The notes under the pieces are model-generated. The model saw only the letters and a list, made by a program, of their open reading frames with translations. It searched no databases and was not told where the DNA came from. The translations under genes were made by a program, and so were the position numbers. 64,000 nt of DNA from Icerya purchasi (lineage: Eukaryota > Arthropoda > Insecta > Hemiptera > Monophlebidae), in the NCBI GenBank assembly GCA_039619475.1, contig CM077115.1, forward strand, positions 39,814,444-39,878,443, written 5' to 3'. Below are positions 49,401 through 59,519 of this stretch, piece by piece; the first letter of the stretch is position 1, and each line of letters begins with the position of its first letter.

Positions 49401-52400
49401 CACAATGTATGCTCCAGCTAGGAGTTGCGCTAGGAAATTAGCTATAAACAATCTTCGTAACCAAGTAATACTGAATAAAACCACGCACGAATTACATAGG
49501 GCAATCTCCCAAATAAACCTGGAAGCACAGAGAACAGTTGAGGACGTTTGGAACATCACCAAGAGTTCTATCTACCAATGCTGCTCGTTATCGCTTGGAA
49601 AACAAGTAAATGCAAAGAATGATTGGTTTTATGATAACCAGCTTGAGATTCAAAGACTCATAGTAGCCAAAAACAAAGCGTACAACAGATATCTGAGCAA
49701 GGAATCGGTCGAAAATGGAATAAAGCTCAAAGAGGCTAAAGCCACGTTACAAAGAGCAACTAGGCAACTTAAAAACGAATGGTGGACGGAAAAAGCGAAC
49801 CAAATCCAAAATTTTATTAATCAGAACGACCTAAGGAGTTTTTACTCGGCACTCAAGAAGGTCTATGGACCAACCTACGAGAACATTACTCCAATTAAAG
49901 ATAAAGAAGGTAATCGCTTAGTTAATCTAAATGACATTACAAACAGGTGGCGGGAATACTATTGTGAACTACTAAATCATGAGCGTCCAACAATGGAAAG
50001 TATAACAGACCTTCTTCCGCCGTACGATGAATATACCAACATGGATTATAAGCCAGAAGTATTCGAAATTAAGAAGGCAATAGACGGACCTAAAAATATG
50101 AAAGCACCCGGTCCCGATGGCATCCCAGCAGAGATCTTGAAAATTGGTGGACTCAATCTTGCAGAACATCTAAGGAAAATGTTTGAAATGATCTGGGATC
50201 AAGAAACTGTACCCCTGGACTTTGGTTTATCAATGATTGTAAACATTTATAAGAAAAAAGGGGAAAAGGAAAATTATTCAAACTATCGGGGAATATCGCT
50301 ACTGTCCACAACAGGTAAGGTGCTAGCTAAGGTCATTTACGACCGAATCGCGTCAATTTTCGAAAGAATTATGCCCGAATCGCAAGCAGGTTTCCGCAAC
50401 AACCGAAGCTGCATCGACATGATTTTCACAGCAAGACAATTACAGGAAAAGGCTTTTGAACAACAGACCGGACTCTGCATGGCATTTATAGACTTGACAA
50501 AAGCATTCGACTCCGTCAATCGCAGGACTCTCTTTAATATCCTGATCAAACTTGGATGTCCAAAGAAGATTGCTCGTATAATAATCGCCTTATACTCAAA
50601 CAATAAAGCAGCAATTATGACAGGCGGTAAAATCTCTGACCAGTTTGGCATTGGTATGGGAGTTAAACAAGGCTGTATTTTGGCTCCACTTTTGTTCAAC
50701 ATCTTCATGGCAGCTTTCATGTTCGTCGTCGATAAACGTCTTCATACCAGAGGCGTCAGCCTTAACTACAGGATGGGTGGAGGCTTACTTAATCTGGGTA
50801 GACTTAAAGCGAAAACTAAGGTGTCAAAGTTCAGGGTCATCGAATTGCAATATGCTGACGACTGTGTCATCGTGGCATGTAATAAGACCGATCTACAAAT
50901 GATGCTGGAGGTACTGAATGAAACATACAAAGATTTTGGCCTTGAAATAAACATCGATAAAACCAAATTACTCAGCAACGAAACCTCACCTACAAATAAC
51001 ATACAGATACGCGGAAAAATATTAGAGCAGGTAGACACTTTTCAATATCTCGGTTCATTCCTAAACCACAAAGGAACAATAGATGACGAAATACAAAATA
51101 GAATCAAGTGCGCCGCTTCAGCCTTCGGCCGGCTAAAGTGCAAGGTGTTTTATAATAAGGATTTGTCGATCGCCACCAAAGCAGCAGTTTATCGTGCTAT
51201 CGTTATCTCGTCTTTGTTATACGGAGCCGAAACATGGACGCTATACAGGCGCCACATCAAAAAATTGGAGCAGTTTCAACAACGGGTCTTGCGAGCGATA
51301 CTGAAAATCAGATGGGATGACTTTGTTACGAACGAAGAGGTATTGCGTCGGTTTAACTCAGAACGAATAGAATCGCTGACCATACGTGCTCAACTACGGT
51401 GGACGGGACATGTTATAAGAATGGAGGATTCCAGGTTACCAAAGCGAATGCTGTATGGCGAATTAGAAGAAGGAGCTAGAAAACGGGGTGGACCTAGGAA
51501 GCGTTACAAGGACCATATTGCGTCGCTGTTAAGGAATGCAAATTACTTAGAAGCTTGGGAAACCGCCGCCTGCGATCGTGTAAAGTGGAGAAGAGTAGTT
51601 GAAGCAGTGTCCTTAACTACTGGACCATTAAAAAGAAGAAGAACAGTCAACGACAGCTCTAGTCCACCTAACGTTTTCGAATGTCATCATTGTGGTCGCA
51701 TTTGCTATTCCAAGATTGGTATCATCAGTCATCTCCGCACCCACCCTCAGCAGTAGATATGAATGTGCAACCAGTTCACTCGGACACGAGTTTCAGCAGA
51801 AGAAGAGCTCCTTTGGAATTCTTTCGATAACACTTTACAACTACTTGACCAATTCTGATAATTCATCGCATCTTTTGTGTTCTTGCTATGAGAAATTTTT
51901 TCCTCGTTTATTTTATTTATTTATTTTTTAATACAGCTTCTATTACAATATTTTTTTTTGAAGCATCATAAATTAAATTAATACCTACCTAACTGAGATC
52001 GGTTTATTCAGGGTTTTTTTCTACCTATCATTATATTTTACGAAACGATATTTCTCTTTTTGGCGGGAGTTTGTTCTCCTTAACTTTACACTGTTTATTT
52101 CTTCTAGATACTTTTTTTTTTCATTGGCCCAACATTAGATCATCGTTCAATCGTCAAATTCTTTTCTCTCATTGCCAACTCTATTCCTAATTACTTTTAT
52201 CTTATCATCGCCGTGAATCATCACGACGATCTGTTTTAAAAATTTTTCTTTTTAGCAATCTTTATCTTTTTTTGCGCGACAATTCACCTATATTCGCAAA
52301 TAGGTTTTAAAGAAATATTTCTATATTTTTCTCCCACAGAAGTTTTATATTGACGTTTTTTACTTTAAATATTTAGTATTTAGCGTATATTTTCCTACCC

Positions 52401-55400
52401 AACTTACCTATAAAAATGTTTTATAATCATCATTATTAAATTCGTATTAATGATTAAAAATTTAACGATAATTCCGTATTTATACCGGGTGATTTGTAAT
52501 TCGACCAATTCCTTGAACGGGGTTATTCTAGAGATCATTTGTAGCAAATTAGGTCCTATCAACTAGGGGTCAAAAACGAATGGTTACTGAGTTATAGCGA
52601 TTTTACGAATTTTTAGAAAATTTCAGACTTCGCATAAAAACAAAATAATAATAATGGTAAAACATATACTTAATTCTGAACAATCAATTGATATTTTTCT
52701 AAAAGCTAATTAGCTACATATTACACTGTAAAAAAATACATGTCCGCAATTATCACAATCTCAGAAATAAAACTATTTAAATAGCAACTATAAATGTATT
52801 TTATAATTTCCGTTCATAATTAAACTATCATTATTAGAAAAAAATGTACGACACTTGACATACAAATTACAGAAATTAGTTCCCTGTTTCATTAGTTTTC
52901 TAAAAAGGTCGAAAACAGTGACGCTGAAAATACCAATTATTTAGTATTCTGTGAACTAACGAGTCGAAATTCAACCAAGATGAGATTACAAATTATCATA
53001 ATGCTCACTACTAAGACTTAAATATCAAAATCCCCGAAAATCTAAAGAAACTGCTCACCAGTGAAGATTTTCAATAAATACGCGGATGGAGATCATTCGT
53101 AATAACATTATTGGCCCATTTTTTATGCCCCAAAACCTTAATGGGTTCGTCTATGAAAATTTTTTACGCGACAAACTATGGATGTTGCTGATGGATGTAC
53201 CGCTAGCTTTACAGTGCCATATGATTTACCAGCACGACGGCTGCCCAGCACGACGGCTGCCCAGCCCACTATCTCAAAGGCATACGACAATGTTTGGACG
53301 TCAACCATCCGCAACAATAGATAGGTCGCGGTGGCACGATTACCTGGCCAGTGAGGAGTCCAGATGTAACGCCCCGCGACTTCTACATTTGGAGTCATAT
53401 GAAAGACATAGTCTACAAAACTCCGAGGGAGAAAATTTTAACAGCTGCTAAGCATATGAAAAACACAATTTCGACACCTGTAACGAGTACTAAAGTGCGC
53501 CGCAGGCTGCATGCAATTCAAGCAAGATCTTTAAATTTTAATTTGTTTGTGTTCAGAAATAAGAATTGATTATGAAATATTATTGTTTTTTTGTTCAATT
53601 TACGGAGTGCGTATGATGTTTATGCGGCTTTTTATTTTTCTTTTCCAAAGTTGCACAATAGTATATTTATACCTTAGAAAGCTAATGAAATAGGGAACTA
53701 ATTTCTGTAATTTGTATGTCGTCATATATTTTTTTCAAATAATAATAGTTTAATTATAAACTAAAATTAAAAAATAAATTTATCATTGCTATTTAAATAG
53801 GTTTATTTCTGAGGTTACGATAATTCCAAGCATGTATTTTTTTTCCAGTGTAATATGTAGCTAATTAGCTTTTAGAAAAATATCAATTGACTGTTCAGAA
53901 TTAAGTACATGTTTTACCGTTATTATAATTTTTTTTTTTATGCGAAGTCTGAAATTTTCTAAAAAAATTCGAAAAATCGCTATAACTCAGTAACCATTTG
54001 TTTTTAATCCCTAGTTGATAGGACCTAATTTGCTACAAATGATCTCTAGAATATAGCCCCTTTCAAGGAATTGTTCGATTTACAAATCACCCTATATACT
54101 GAGACCGTTTTTTTTTATTGCTTATGTTAATTTATTTTTCTTAGTACATCGGAATAAAATATAGCAGAAAAGTTGCAAAATGTATTCATCCACGTTCCAT
54201 GAAAACCGCATTATCCCAAAGGGAACGACGACGTCTAGGATTGTTCAACTGTAGTAATCTCCGTATAACTTACGAAGAAGCGTTGGGTATGAACAGATTG
54301 TGGGAAAGCTATATGTTGCACAGCTTAAATTCTAATTTATTCAGTAGATGCGGGTATGTGATCGTTTCTGATTTTTTATATTGAGCGTAAACGTACATGG
54401 CGTTAATTTAATATATAGTGCTTTGTCTTTCTGTTCAATGTAATTTGAACGTAGGAATGAATCGTACAATTCGTCGCTTTTAAAGGCCGATTACCACGGA
54501 GCATTGCTAACGGTTATCAGTTCAAGATGTCCGTCCTTAGTAGGACATAGCGGAATCGTTGTTTACGAGACTCTTTATACATTTAAAATTGTCGAGAAAA
54601 ATAATACTCTAAAAAGTAAGTAAAACCAGAATACTTCTTAGCTCAAAACTTTCAATATTTTCCAATTTAATACATTTTACATCGTGCAAATGATATTTTA
54701 ATCAAGTTAAAAGATTACAATATGTATAGAACATTAACAGTTGAGACTTTTTCCAGGAAAAGCTTTCCGTCTTACACGTTGCACATACTGAACTAATTCC
54801 AGTGTTGTGATGGAAACAACATATACTCAATAGTAATGAATAAGTTAGTTTTTTTTTTTTTTTTTTCGGATACAAATCCGGAACTGAATCACGGGTTCAG
54901 GAACTGCACCCCGGGGATACATAATCGGACTTATATGGATCATCGGGTGTCTACGTACACAGTACACTTAACACTGACACTAGTTTGCACTAGTTGTCAA
55001 CGCGACGTATACCAGTTTTGGATTAGATTACGTCGTGTTATTTAAACAAGTCCGAGGAGCTGCATAGATTGAGGAGATTGTGGTAAATTACTTATTGACG
55101 CTTTCGTTGTTAGTCAATGTGCTTAGTTCTGTTAAATCAATTTTTTCTTCTTATCGCTATTGTTTCAGGAGAAGGTATGTTTTTTCTTGTTTTTTTTTTT
55201 TTTTAATTCAATGAAAAAACTTAAATTAACCTCCCATGCTAAACAAAAATGAAAGAAAATAAAATGCAACTGAACTATATTTATATATTTCAAAATCATA
55301 AAACATAATCTCTCGTTATCTTTTTGAAATCGATTAAATCGATAACCTATATTACAAGTATCTAATAAATAACGAATATAATGAGTATGCTATTGCGTAA

Positions 55401-58400
55401 ACAATTTAATTGTTACGAAAAAAATAATCTGCCATCAGGAAAAAATATTCGGAAAAGATAGGAAAAATTACGCAGAATTTGATGCTCTGTTCAAGATCAA
55501 TATTTTAACTTCCATAACCGAACCGTGTGAACCTGGATCTTCCCATCGCTGGGTCGGATCTGCGGATAATACATATATCCTTCCGGACGTACTCATCACT
55601 AATACACAGTGTCTTTGCAATACAGATAACTGTTCGAAAGACGACACGTAGGCATCTTCAGTAGTTGTTGTTACTCTGTCATACTATGACTGAAAAAGAT
55701 ATTTTCAGAAAGCTGTTCTTATTGTTCTCGCTCATTTCAAAAAACAACTTTTTCCATCAGACCTGGTTTTTTCAGCTTTTTATTTTCGATTCTATAAAAA
55801 AAACACTCACTGAACAGCTTTCTAAACAGACCGTTCGACAACTTTACATTACAACTGCACGTAAGCGATGGAATATCGACGTCATTATAAAAGACTGTGT
55901 CGCAGTTAGTACCTTTTTAACTCTGCCAGAGAAAAGTATATTCGCATGCAGTATTAGTAAAATTTAAACAGATTTAAACAGAAAGAGCGATGAGAAAAGT
56001 AACAAAAATAACAAAAACCTAATCATCATTATCGCATACTGTTGCTGACACACTGCAGTCGAAGTATTAATGCACTGCTTGCTAAAGTATCAAACAGGCA
56101 ATGAACAAAACAGCTCCCTTAAATTTGCCTACTAGACAACTAGCCCACTGCTCAACCACACATTTGTCTTCAACGTATGTGTGTCCGTCTATTGTCTGTC
56201 AAGCGAAAGAAGATTATTTTCGTTGCCGAGCGTCAGTGTTGCTCAAAGTAGTGTACTAGCAACAGGGTGCGTACTAAAATACTTAGGGCACGTATTTGAA
56301 TATTACCGACAAAAACAACATAGCCACCCCTTATTACTATTCTGTATCTTTTCTTTTTTTGCAACCTATTTACGTCTAGGCGGGCCTACCGCGCCCTAAT
56401 TATATCTGATACAAGATTATATCATGTTATAGAACTGTAAAATAAATATTGGAAAACTGATAAGCGGATAGAGATTGACATGATAATGAGAATGTAGCCA
56501 TTGATCTTAACCCTTCTTACACAACGTCCAGGTAAAAATGACCAGATCATTCTTTGCATTATCATTATGCGGCATTGCGCTGGAATTTAGCCTTGATCGT
56601 TTAGGAGTCTTTCGTGACATTCTTAATGTTGATATTAGTAACCTCACATCCTTATAATAAGTGCTATGTTTACAAAAAAATCCTATTTGTCTGTAGTAGT
56701 GTCTAGCGGTTGGGTAAAAAATACCTGCATTGTGTATAATGATATAATATTTTTCAAGCGTTCAGTTTTATTTAATAATGATTTCAGTTGTTTCTTGTGT
56801 TCGTAAAATCCCGTGTAAGTCGCGAAGCCAGTAATTACCTACAGAGCTTCGCATTTGTATAGATCAGTTTTTAGAAAGCACGTCTTCCGTTCAATATGAA
56901 CCGTAGTCCATATCAACGAAACGAAGAAAATGTGACTTTTGTAGTAAAGCGAAAGATCGTAAAGCAGATAGATCATGCCATTATTGCAACAGATCGATAT
57001 GTGAGCAACATAGAACATTCGTATGCCCTGCTTGAATTTCAAATTTAGAAATATGAGATATAATAATCCATTATATTATGACTTTTTATTTTAATGAAAT
57101 TTGTTAAAATAAATTTTTAGTTTAACACATTAACTGTGATTCATTGTTCCTCCGGCTTGTCAAAAAGGCTGATAAGGTGAACAACAAATCATATTACACG
57201 ATTCTTTACTTTATGCATGGTACAAAAAAGAACCAGTTCCAATACTGATGGATGCCTGTGTACTCGGTAAAGCATCGGGTCAAAGTAACAAAAGGCAAAA
57301 AAAAAAAACAACAAAAGAACACATTGGGTAGTGCGCGACACGTAGTCGACATACGTCCACAGAAAGCATGTCAGATGTGGACACTGGCAGTCAATGTGTT
57401 AATTTTGGGTTATTGTTCTTAAATTTTTAGACGCGCAAGATTTATTAAAACCTGATATCTATTAAATATAAGTATGTGTTAATCTTTTTTATAAGGAATT
57501 ATATTTTTTTAGTGAAGGGAAGTCACGCAATGCGCGCAGGTTTGATATTTTAATGGTAGCCAATATATGTACTACTAAAATTTTCATTAAAAATAAATAC
57601 CTGTAGCTATAAAAAAATATATTTGTGAACCGGGTAAAAAGTACCCGCATTGTGTAATATGCTACCGCAATACGTGTTATGTAAGAAGAGTTAAGCTAAA
57701 GAAAACTTGTACATATTTTGTATGAAATATTAAATTATAAGTTGTAAATTTTGATATTTTATATATCTTTCATCATTTCATTTGAATTATTGTCATTATA
57801 ATTATCTGCTATTCTTGATGACGTATATAGAATACCATTAATTCTGCATAATGTGAGGACTTCTAATTTTGTGACGTCGACGCTTCGTTGGAAAGACTAT
57901 ATGCTAATTTTTGTAAAGTTTAGCCTATTACTATGAACATTTGCATTTGTAGTATATGCGCGGTTCGTGACTGTGAAATACCCTCCGCTACAACGATAAT
58001 TATTAAAAATTGAAACAGAAACAATAACTCTCTACGTTCAACTTACCGCTGTCAGCCTATGCTGTAGTCTTTTCAGCGAACTCAACGGCAAGTTGACAGA
58101 GCTGAGAGCTGAGAGCTGTTACCGGTGCTTTACGATCTGTTTACCAATTCTTTTTCAAAACCTGTTCTTTTTAAGAGCAGCTTGCTACCGTGAGAGTAGC
58201 AACGGAGACTGAGACTTTTAATAGCCACTCGTGGTTCGCTACTGCTTATTTATTTTTCACGAAACTTATTCGTAGCTAACCATCACATCTGAAGGTCGTT
58301 TCACTATCCGCCACCCCACGGACGCACCCTTTCCCCTGAGCTCAGGATTCGTAGTTTTACCTGAAGTATCCCCCAGGGGGGAACGCGATATATTAATAAT

Positions 58401-59061
58401 AGATGAGTAATATGTTTGAATTATATTAGTAAAGACAAATTTAGTATAAATTATTGGATTCTCGGGAAACAACCTGTGTGTTCAACTGGAAAAAGAAATC
58501 GAAAGAAACATCGGAATGTGTCGTCTGAATGTGAAACTGAGGAAACCATTAATAAATTAATTTATAAAGTTGAACGAAAGATGCGAGAAAAATAAAAATA
58601 TTTAATCATATATATTTTATCAATAATAAATGAAAAACCAATGTCGATGATATAATGAAATGGATAATAAAAGGGACAGTGTGTAATAAATGCCAAAAAA
58701 ATAACATTTTCACAATTAATAAATTGTAAATGGTGTTAAAATTTTGAGTAAAAAAGTTTATTGATGTTTCTCGGTATCAGGCAATAATTCTGACCCGCTT
58801 TATTTACATCATAATTTTCAGCTATATTGCGAACTTCTTCCCGTTCCAAATGTCTTTTTTCTTGTTTATACACTATATTTTTAAAGTTGATGGGATTAAA
58901 AACTTACATATCTTTTGTTTACAGCTATTTCGAAAAAACCGTGCATTTTCGAATTTGTGGTAGGCAAACAGAAGTTTAAGATACTCGGTGCATACTTCTG
59001 TATGAGAAGTAGCGAAAGGCCAACGAAAAAAATTAAGTCAACGATTATTCCGGAACTATAA
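46444..59061 (+). CDS. POP4: POP4 gene (RNase P/MRP subunit p29), whole coding span, 5 exons
   Basis: POP4/Rpp29 is a protein subunit of RNase P (tRNA 5' processing) and RNase MRP (rRNA processing) in the nucleolus/nucleus. Joining 46444-46489, 46584-46717, 54145-54353, 54455-54615 and 58925-59061 gives 687 nt (228 residues plus stop) with GT-AG junctions and matching phase at all four introns. Family hallmarks appear in order: a basic linker followed by LSQRERRRLGLF (about residues 85-96), a tryptophan-containing LWESYM helix, the LLKADYHGALLTV and CPSLVGHSGIVVYET strands of the Rpp29 Sm-like barrel (about residues 137-170), and a C-terminal MRSSERPTKKIKST block. Length is close to the human protein (about 220). 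Introns 2 (7.4 kb) and 4 (4.3 kb) are swollen by transposons. The gene is head to head with FBF1. Identification rests on remembered family similarity; the splice model is inferred from sequence alone. Confidence 0.92.
46584..46717 (+). CDS. POP4: POP4 exon 2
   Basis: Acceptor ATAATTTTAG and donor AGT/GTAAGC frame 134 nt. It completes the split codon from exon 1 and ends in phase 0. It encodes the poorly conserved N-terminal region, including LTQKLLNILPSSDTHQLDAD, which lines up with the segment before the basic linker of POP4 proteins. Confidence 0.85.
47800..51830 (+). mobile_element. APE-type non-LTR retrotransposon with intact EN-RT ORF
   Basis: A GC-richer island in POP4 intron 2 carrying a full EN-RT ORF (48643-51756), a GC-rich 5' leader (about 48120-48640) and a short 3' tail. 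Boundaries are estimates: no target-site duplication was identified. An A-rich run at 48090-48117 near the left edge may mark a separate insertion. Sense orientation relative to POP4. Confidence 0.8.
48643..51756 (+). CDS. LINE endonuclease-reverse transcriptase (1037 aa, C-terminal zinc finger)
   Basis: Uninterrupted polyprotein. N-terminal AP-endonuclease domain: ALSETRR near residue 30, GDFNARVG near 141, SRHWHLIDYI near 207 and TDHRMVLSKM near 241. Reverse transcriptase: MKAPGPDGIPAEILK near 487, FIDLTKAFDSV near 615, GVKQGCILAPLLFN near 675, the catalytic YADD near 736, and FQYLGSFL near 803. The end is a C2H2 finger (Cys1014, Cys1017, His1030, His1034). No RNase H, no gag-like ORF. The first endonuclease strand (VATWNVRTM) starts upstream of this ATG in the same frame; the frame is open back to a TAA at 48502-48504 without another ATG. 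Resembles proteins often labelled craniofacial-development-protein-2-like; clade not assigned. Confidence 0.95.
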   Translation: MLDSNTSLPERRTAIIAHELKKYNVDIAALSETRREEEGQLSEMTDEYTFFWKGKSSKQPRTHGVGIAIKTNILKNLSELPVGINERLMTLRIPLAHGKYATVISAYAPTLIASDSEKEKFYYELQSILRKIPKADKIILLGDFNARVGNRFTIWPETIGRCKIGKANDNGLLLLNLCAENDLAITNTYFKLKHKYIATWKHPRSRHWHLIDYIIVRKSDIRDVKITRIMRGAEADTDHRMVLSKMRIHLRPRTMYAPARSCARKLAINNLRNQVILNKTTHELHRAISQINLEAQRTVEDVWNITKSSIYQCCSLSLGKQVNAKNDWFYDNQLEIQRLIVAKNKAYNRYLSKESVENGIKLKEAKATLQRATRQLKNEWWTEKANQIQNFINQNDLRSFYSALKKVYGPTYENITPIKDKEGNRLVNLNDITNRWREYYCELLNHERPTMESITDLLPPYDEYTNMDYKPEVFEIKKAIDGPKNMKAPGPDGIPAEILKIGGLNLAEHLRKMFEMIWDQETVPLDFGLSMIVNIYKKKGEKENYSNYRGISLLSTTGKVLAKVIYDRIASIFERIMPESQAGFRNNRSCIDMIFTARQLQEKAFEQQTGLCMAFIDLTKAFDSVNRRTLFNILIKLGCPKKIARIIIALYSNNKAAIMTGGKISDQFGIGMGVKQGCILAPLLFNIFMAAFMFVVDKRLHTRGVSLNYRMGGGLLNLGRLKAKTKVSKFRVIELQYADDCVIVACNKTDLQMMLEVLNETYKDFGLEINIDKTKLLSNETSPTNNIQIRGKILEQVDTFQYLGSFLNHKGTIDDEIQNRIKCAASAFGRLKCKVFYNKDLSIATKAAVYRAIVISSLLYGAETWTLYRRHIKKLEQFQQRVLRAILKIRWDDFVTNEEVLRRFNSERIESLTIRAQLRWTGHVIRMEDSRLPKRMLYGELEEGARKRGGPRKRYKDHIASLLRNANYLEAWETAACDRVKWRRVVEAVSLTTGPLKRRRTVNDSSSPPNVFECHHCGRICYSKIGIISHLRTHPQQ
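52485..54094 (+). mobile_element. DNA transposon with ~420-bp terminal inverted repeats
   Basis: Left arm 52485-52905 and right arm 53671-54094 are inverted copies over about 420 bp (e.g. GAGATCATTTGTAGCAAATT at the left and its complement at the right), starting GGGTGATTTGTAA just inside a TA. Between them is a damaged transposase fragment. Total about 1.6 kb. The right end is 50 bp from the POP4 exon 3 acceptor. Confidence 0.88.
53086..53569 (+). pseudogene. Transposase fragment (IS630/Tc1-mariner-like) inside the long-TIR element
   Basis: Frame one reads NNIIGPFFMPQNLNGFVYEN, LLMDVPLALQCHM and YQHDGCPA (second catalytic Asp). A second frame continues TITWPVRSPDVTPRDFYIWS (third acidic site) and MKDIVYKTPREKI. 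The break coincides with a 16-bp tandem duplication at 53231-53262 plus further damage. The N-terminal half with the DNA-binding domain and first Asp is missing. Pattern recalls insect transposases of the WIGRGGP...WPPRSPDL type. Confidence 0.75.
54145..54353 (+). CDS. POP4: POP4 exon 3
   Basis: The acceptor TTATTTTTCTTAG lies only 50 bp after the right end of a long-TIR transposon. The exon begins in phase 0 with YIGIKYSRKVAK, then reads LSQRERRRLGLFNCSNLRIT and ALGMNRLWESYMLHSL, the conserved POP4 helical entry to the barrel domain. It ends two bases into a glycine codon at TGCGG/GTATGT. Spacing from exon 2 matches the human protein without a gap, so an intervening coding exon is not needed. 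Confidence 0.92.
54455..54615 (+). CDS. POP4: POP4 exon 4 (barrel core)
   Basis: Framed by GAACGTAG acceptor and AAAA/GTAAGT donor. It encodes SSLLKADYHGALLTVISSRC and PSLVGHSGIVVYETLYTFKI, the most conserved part of Rpp29, equivalent to the human LLKADLHGAIISV / SYVGITGILLQET strands. The phase fits both neighbouring exons. Confidence 0.95.
54616..56119. other. Left part of POP4 intron 4, unassigned
   Basis: Contains a less AT-rich patch (about 54865-55100) and a T-run at 54846-54866. Frames of up to 100 codons (55665-55967) show no recognisable domain; a decayed hAT body is possible given the motif at 56120-56300. Confidence 0.4.
56120..56300 (+). pseudogene. Possible hAT dimerisation-domain relic
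   Basis: The plus-strand frame 56181-56399 includes YCLSSERRLFSLPSVSV, which loosely follows the S-x-x-S-E-R-L-F-S-x-A-G motif at the C-terminus of hAT transposases. Surrounding sequence is too decayed to confirm. Confidence 0.3.
56907..57035 (+). pseudogene. C-terminal Cys-rich domain of piggyBac transposase
   Basis: Plus-strand frame reads KRRKCDFCSKAKDRKADRSC, then HYCNRSICEQHRTFVCPA and a TGA stop at 57033-57035. The C-x2-C...C-x2-C...C-x3-H arrangement and position next to the stop are those of the piggyBac C-terminal TIR-binding domain. A TAG lies immediately upstream, and the catalytic DDD core is absent. Confidence 0.8.
57126..57398. mobile_element. TTAA-flanked MITE nested in the piggyBac-like element
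   Basis: TTAA at 57122-57125 and 57399-57402. Inverted ends CACATTAACTGTGA and CACATTGACTGCCA are related. 273 bp without an ORF; a second piggyBac-type non-autonomous insertion located after the Cys-rich domain of the host element. Confidence 0.65.
57695..58924. other. Right part of POP4 intron 4, unassigned
   Basis: Short repeat GAGAGCTGAGAGCTG near 58100 and a GC-richer patch at 58280-58390. No gene or known repeat recognised. Confidence 0.4.
58925..59061 (+). CDS. POP4: POP4 exon 5 (stop codon)
   Basis: Acceptor TTTTGTTTACAG. The exon completes a threonine codon and reads ISKKPCIFEFVVGKQKFKIL, then FCMRSSERPTKKIKSTIIPE before TAA. The RSSER..KK motif is the conserved POP4 C-terminus. 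No canonical AATAAA was noticed close downstream; the next recognisable sequence is an RTE-like LINE relic from about 59150. Confidence 0.93.
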
Positions 59062-59149
59062 TTTTGTTTTTAATTGCTATTGTTAAAACTGTTCATTTTA
59101 ATATATATTTTTAAAATTCGCAAAAATGTATTTTAATTTAAGATGTTCT

Positions 59150-59450
59150 ATTGGCAGCATGTAAATAGATGCTGTTCAATGTTTAGTTCTTCCAAAATTA
59201 ATGTATATTTGTCTACTTTGCTTATTAGTGGGATTTTCAGCATTTATATCAACATCCCGAACGCATCGATTCTCCGTTTATCATGTTTGCATGAAGTCCA
59301 GGTTTCGGATCCACGCGAGAATATCGCAGAAACAAGAGTATTTACCGACTTACATATTTTTGTTAGTCCAGTAATGAAGCGATCGTTTCGCATTTTATCT
59401 AGTCTTACCATTACAGACATTGCTAACACTAACCTACGCTTAATTATTAC
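59150..59450 (-). pseudogene. RTE-like LINE relic, C-terminal part
   Basis: Minus-strand frame with RLDKMRNDRFITGLTKICKS, VNTLVSAIFSRGSETWTSCK and HDKRRIDAFGM, the conserved stretch after the RT palm in RTE/BovB-type polyproteins (K-RLV-ALV-PI-LYG-E-W...RRIDAFEMW). It breaks at a stop and continues as LKIPLISK. Different family from the intact LINE at 48643. Confidence 0.75.
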
Positions 59451-59519
59451 ATTTGCCGACTTATACGATCGTTTGATATTATCTGATAATGCAACTGGTG
59501 TTGTTGCGGTTTTTTAACC

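Larger units (their letters stand above)
56511..57690 (+). mobile_element. piggyBac-like element, internally deleted
   Basis: TTAA at 56507-56510 and 57691-57694 flank inverted ends CCCTTCTTACACAAC and CTCTTCTTACATAAC (13 of 15 match). Subterminal repeats GGTAAAAA(A/G)TACC(T/C)GCATTG at about 56712 and 57634. At 1180 bp it is well short of autonomous piggyBac elements (about 2.4 kb); only the transposase tail remains. In POP4 intron 4. Confidence 0.85.

Noticed and set aside
59143..59517. 124-codon plus-strand frame
   Set aside because: It is the opposite strand of the RTE-like relic.
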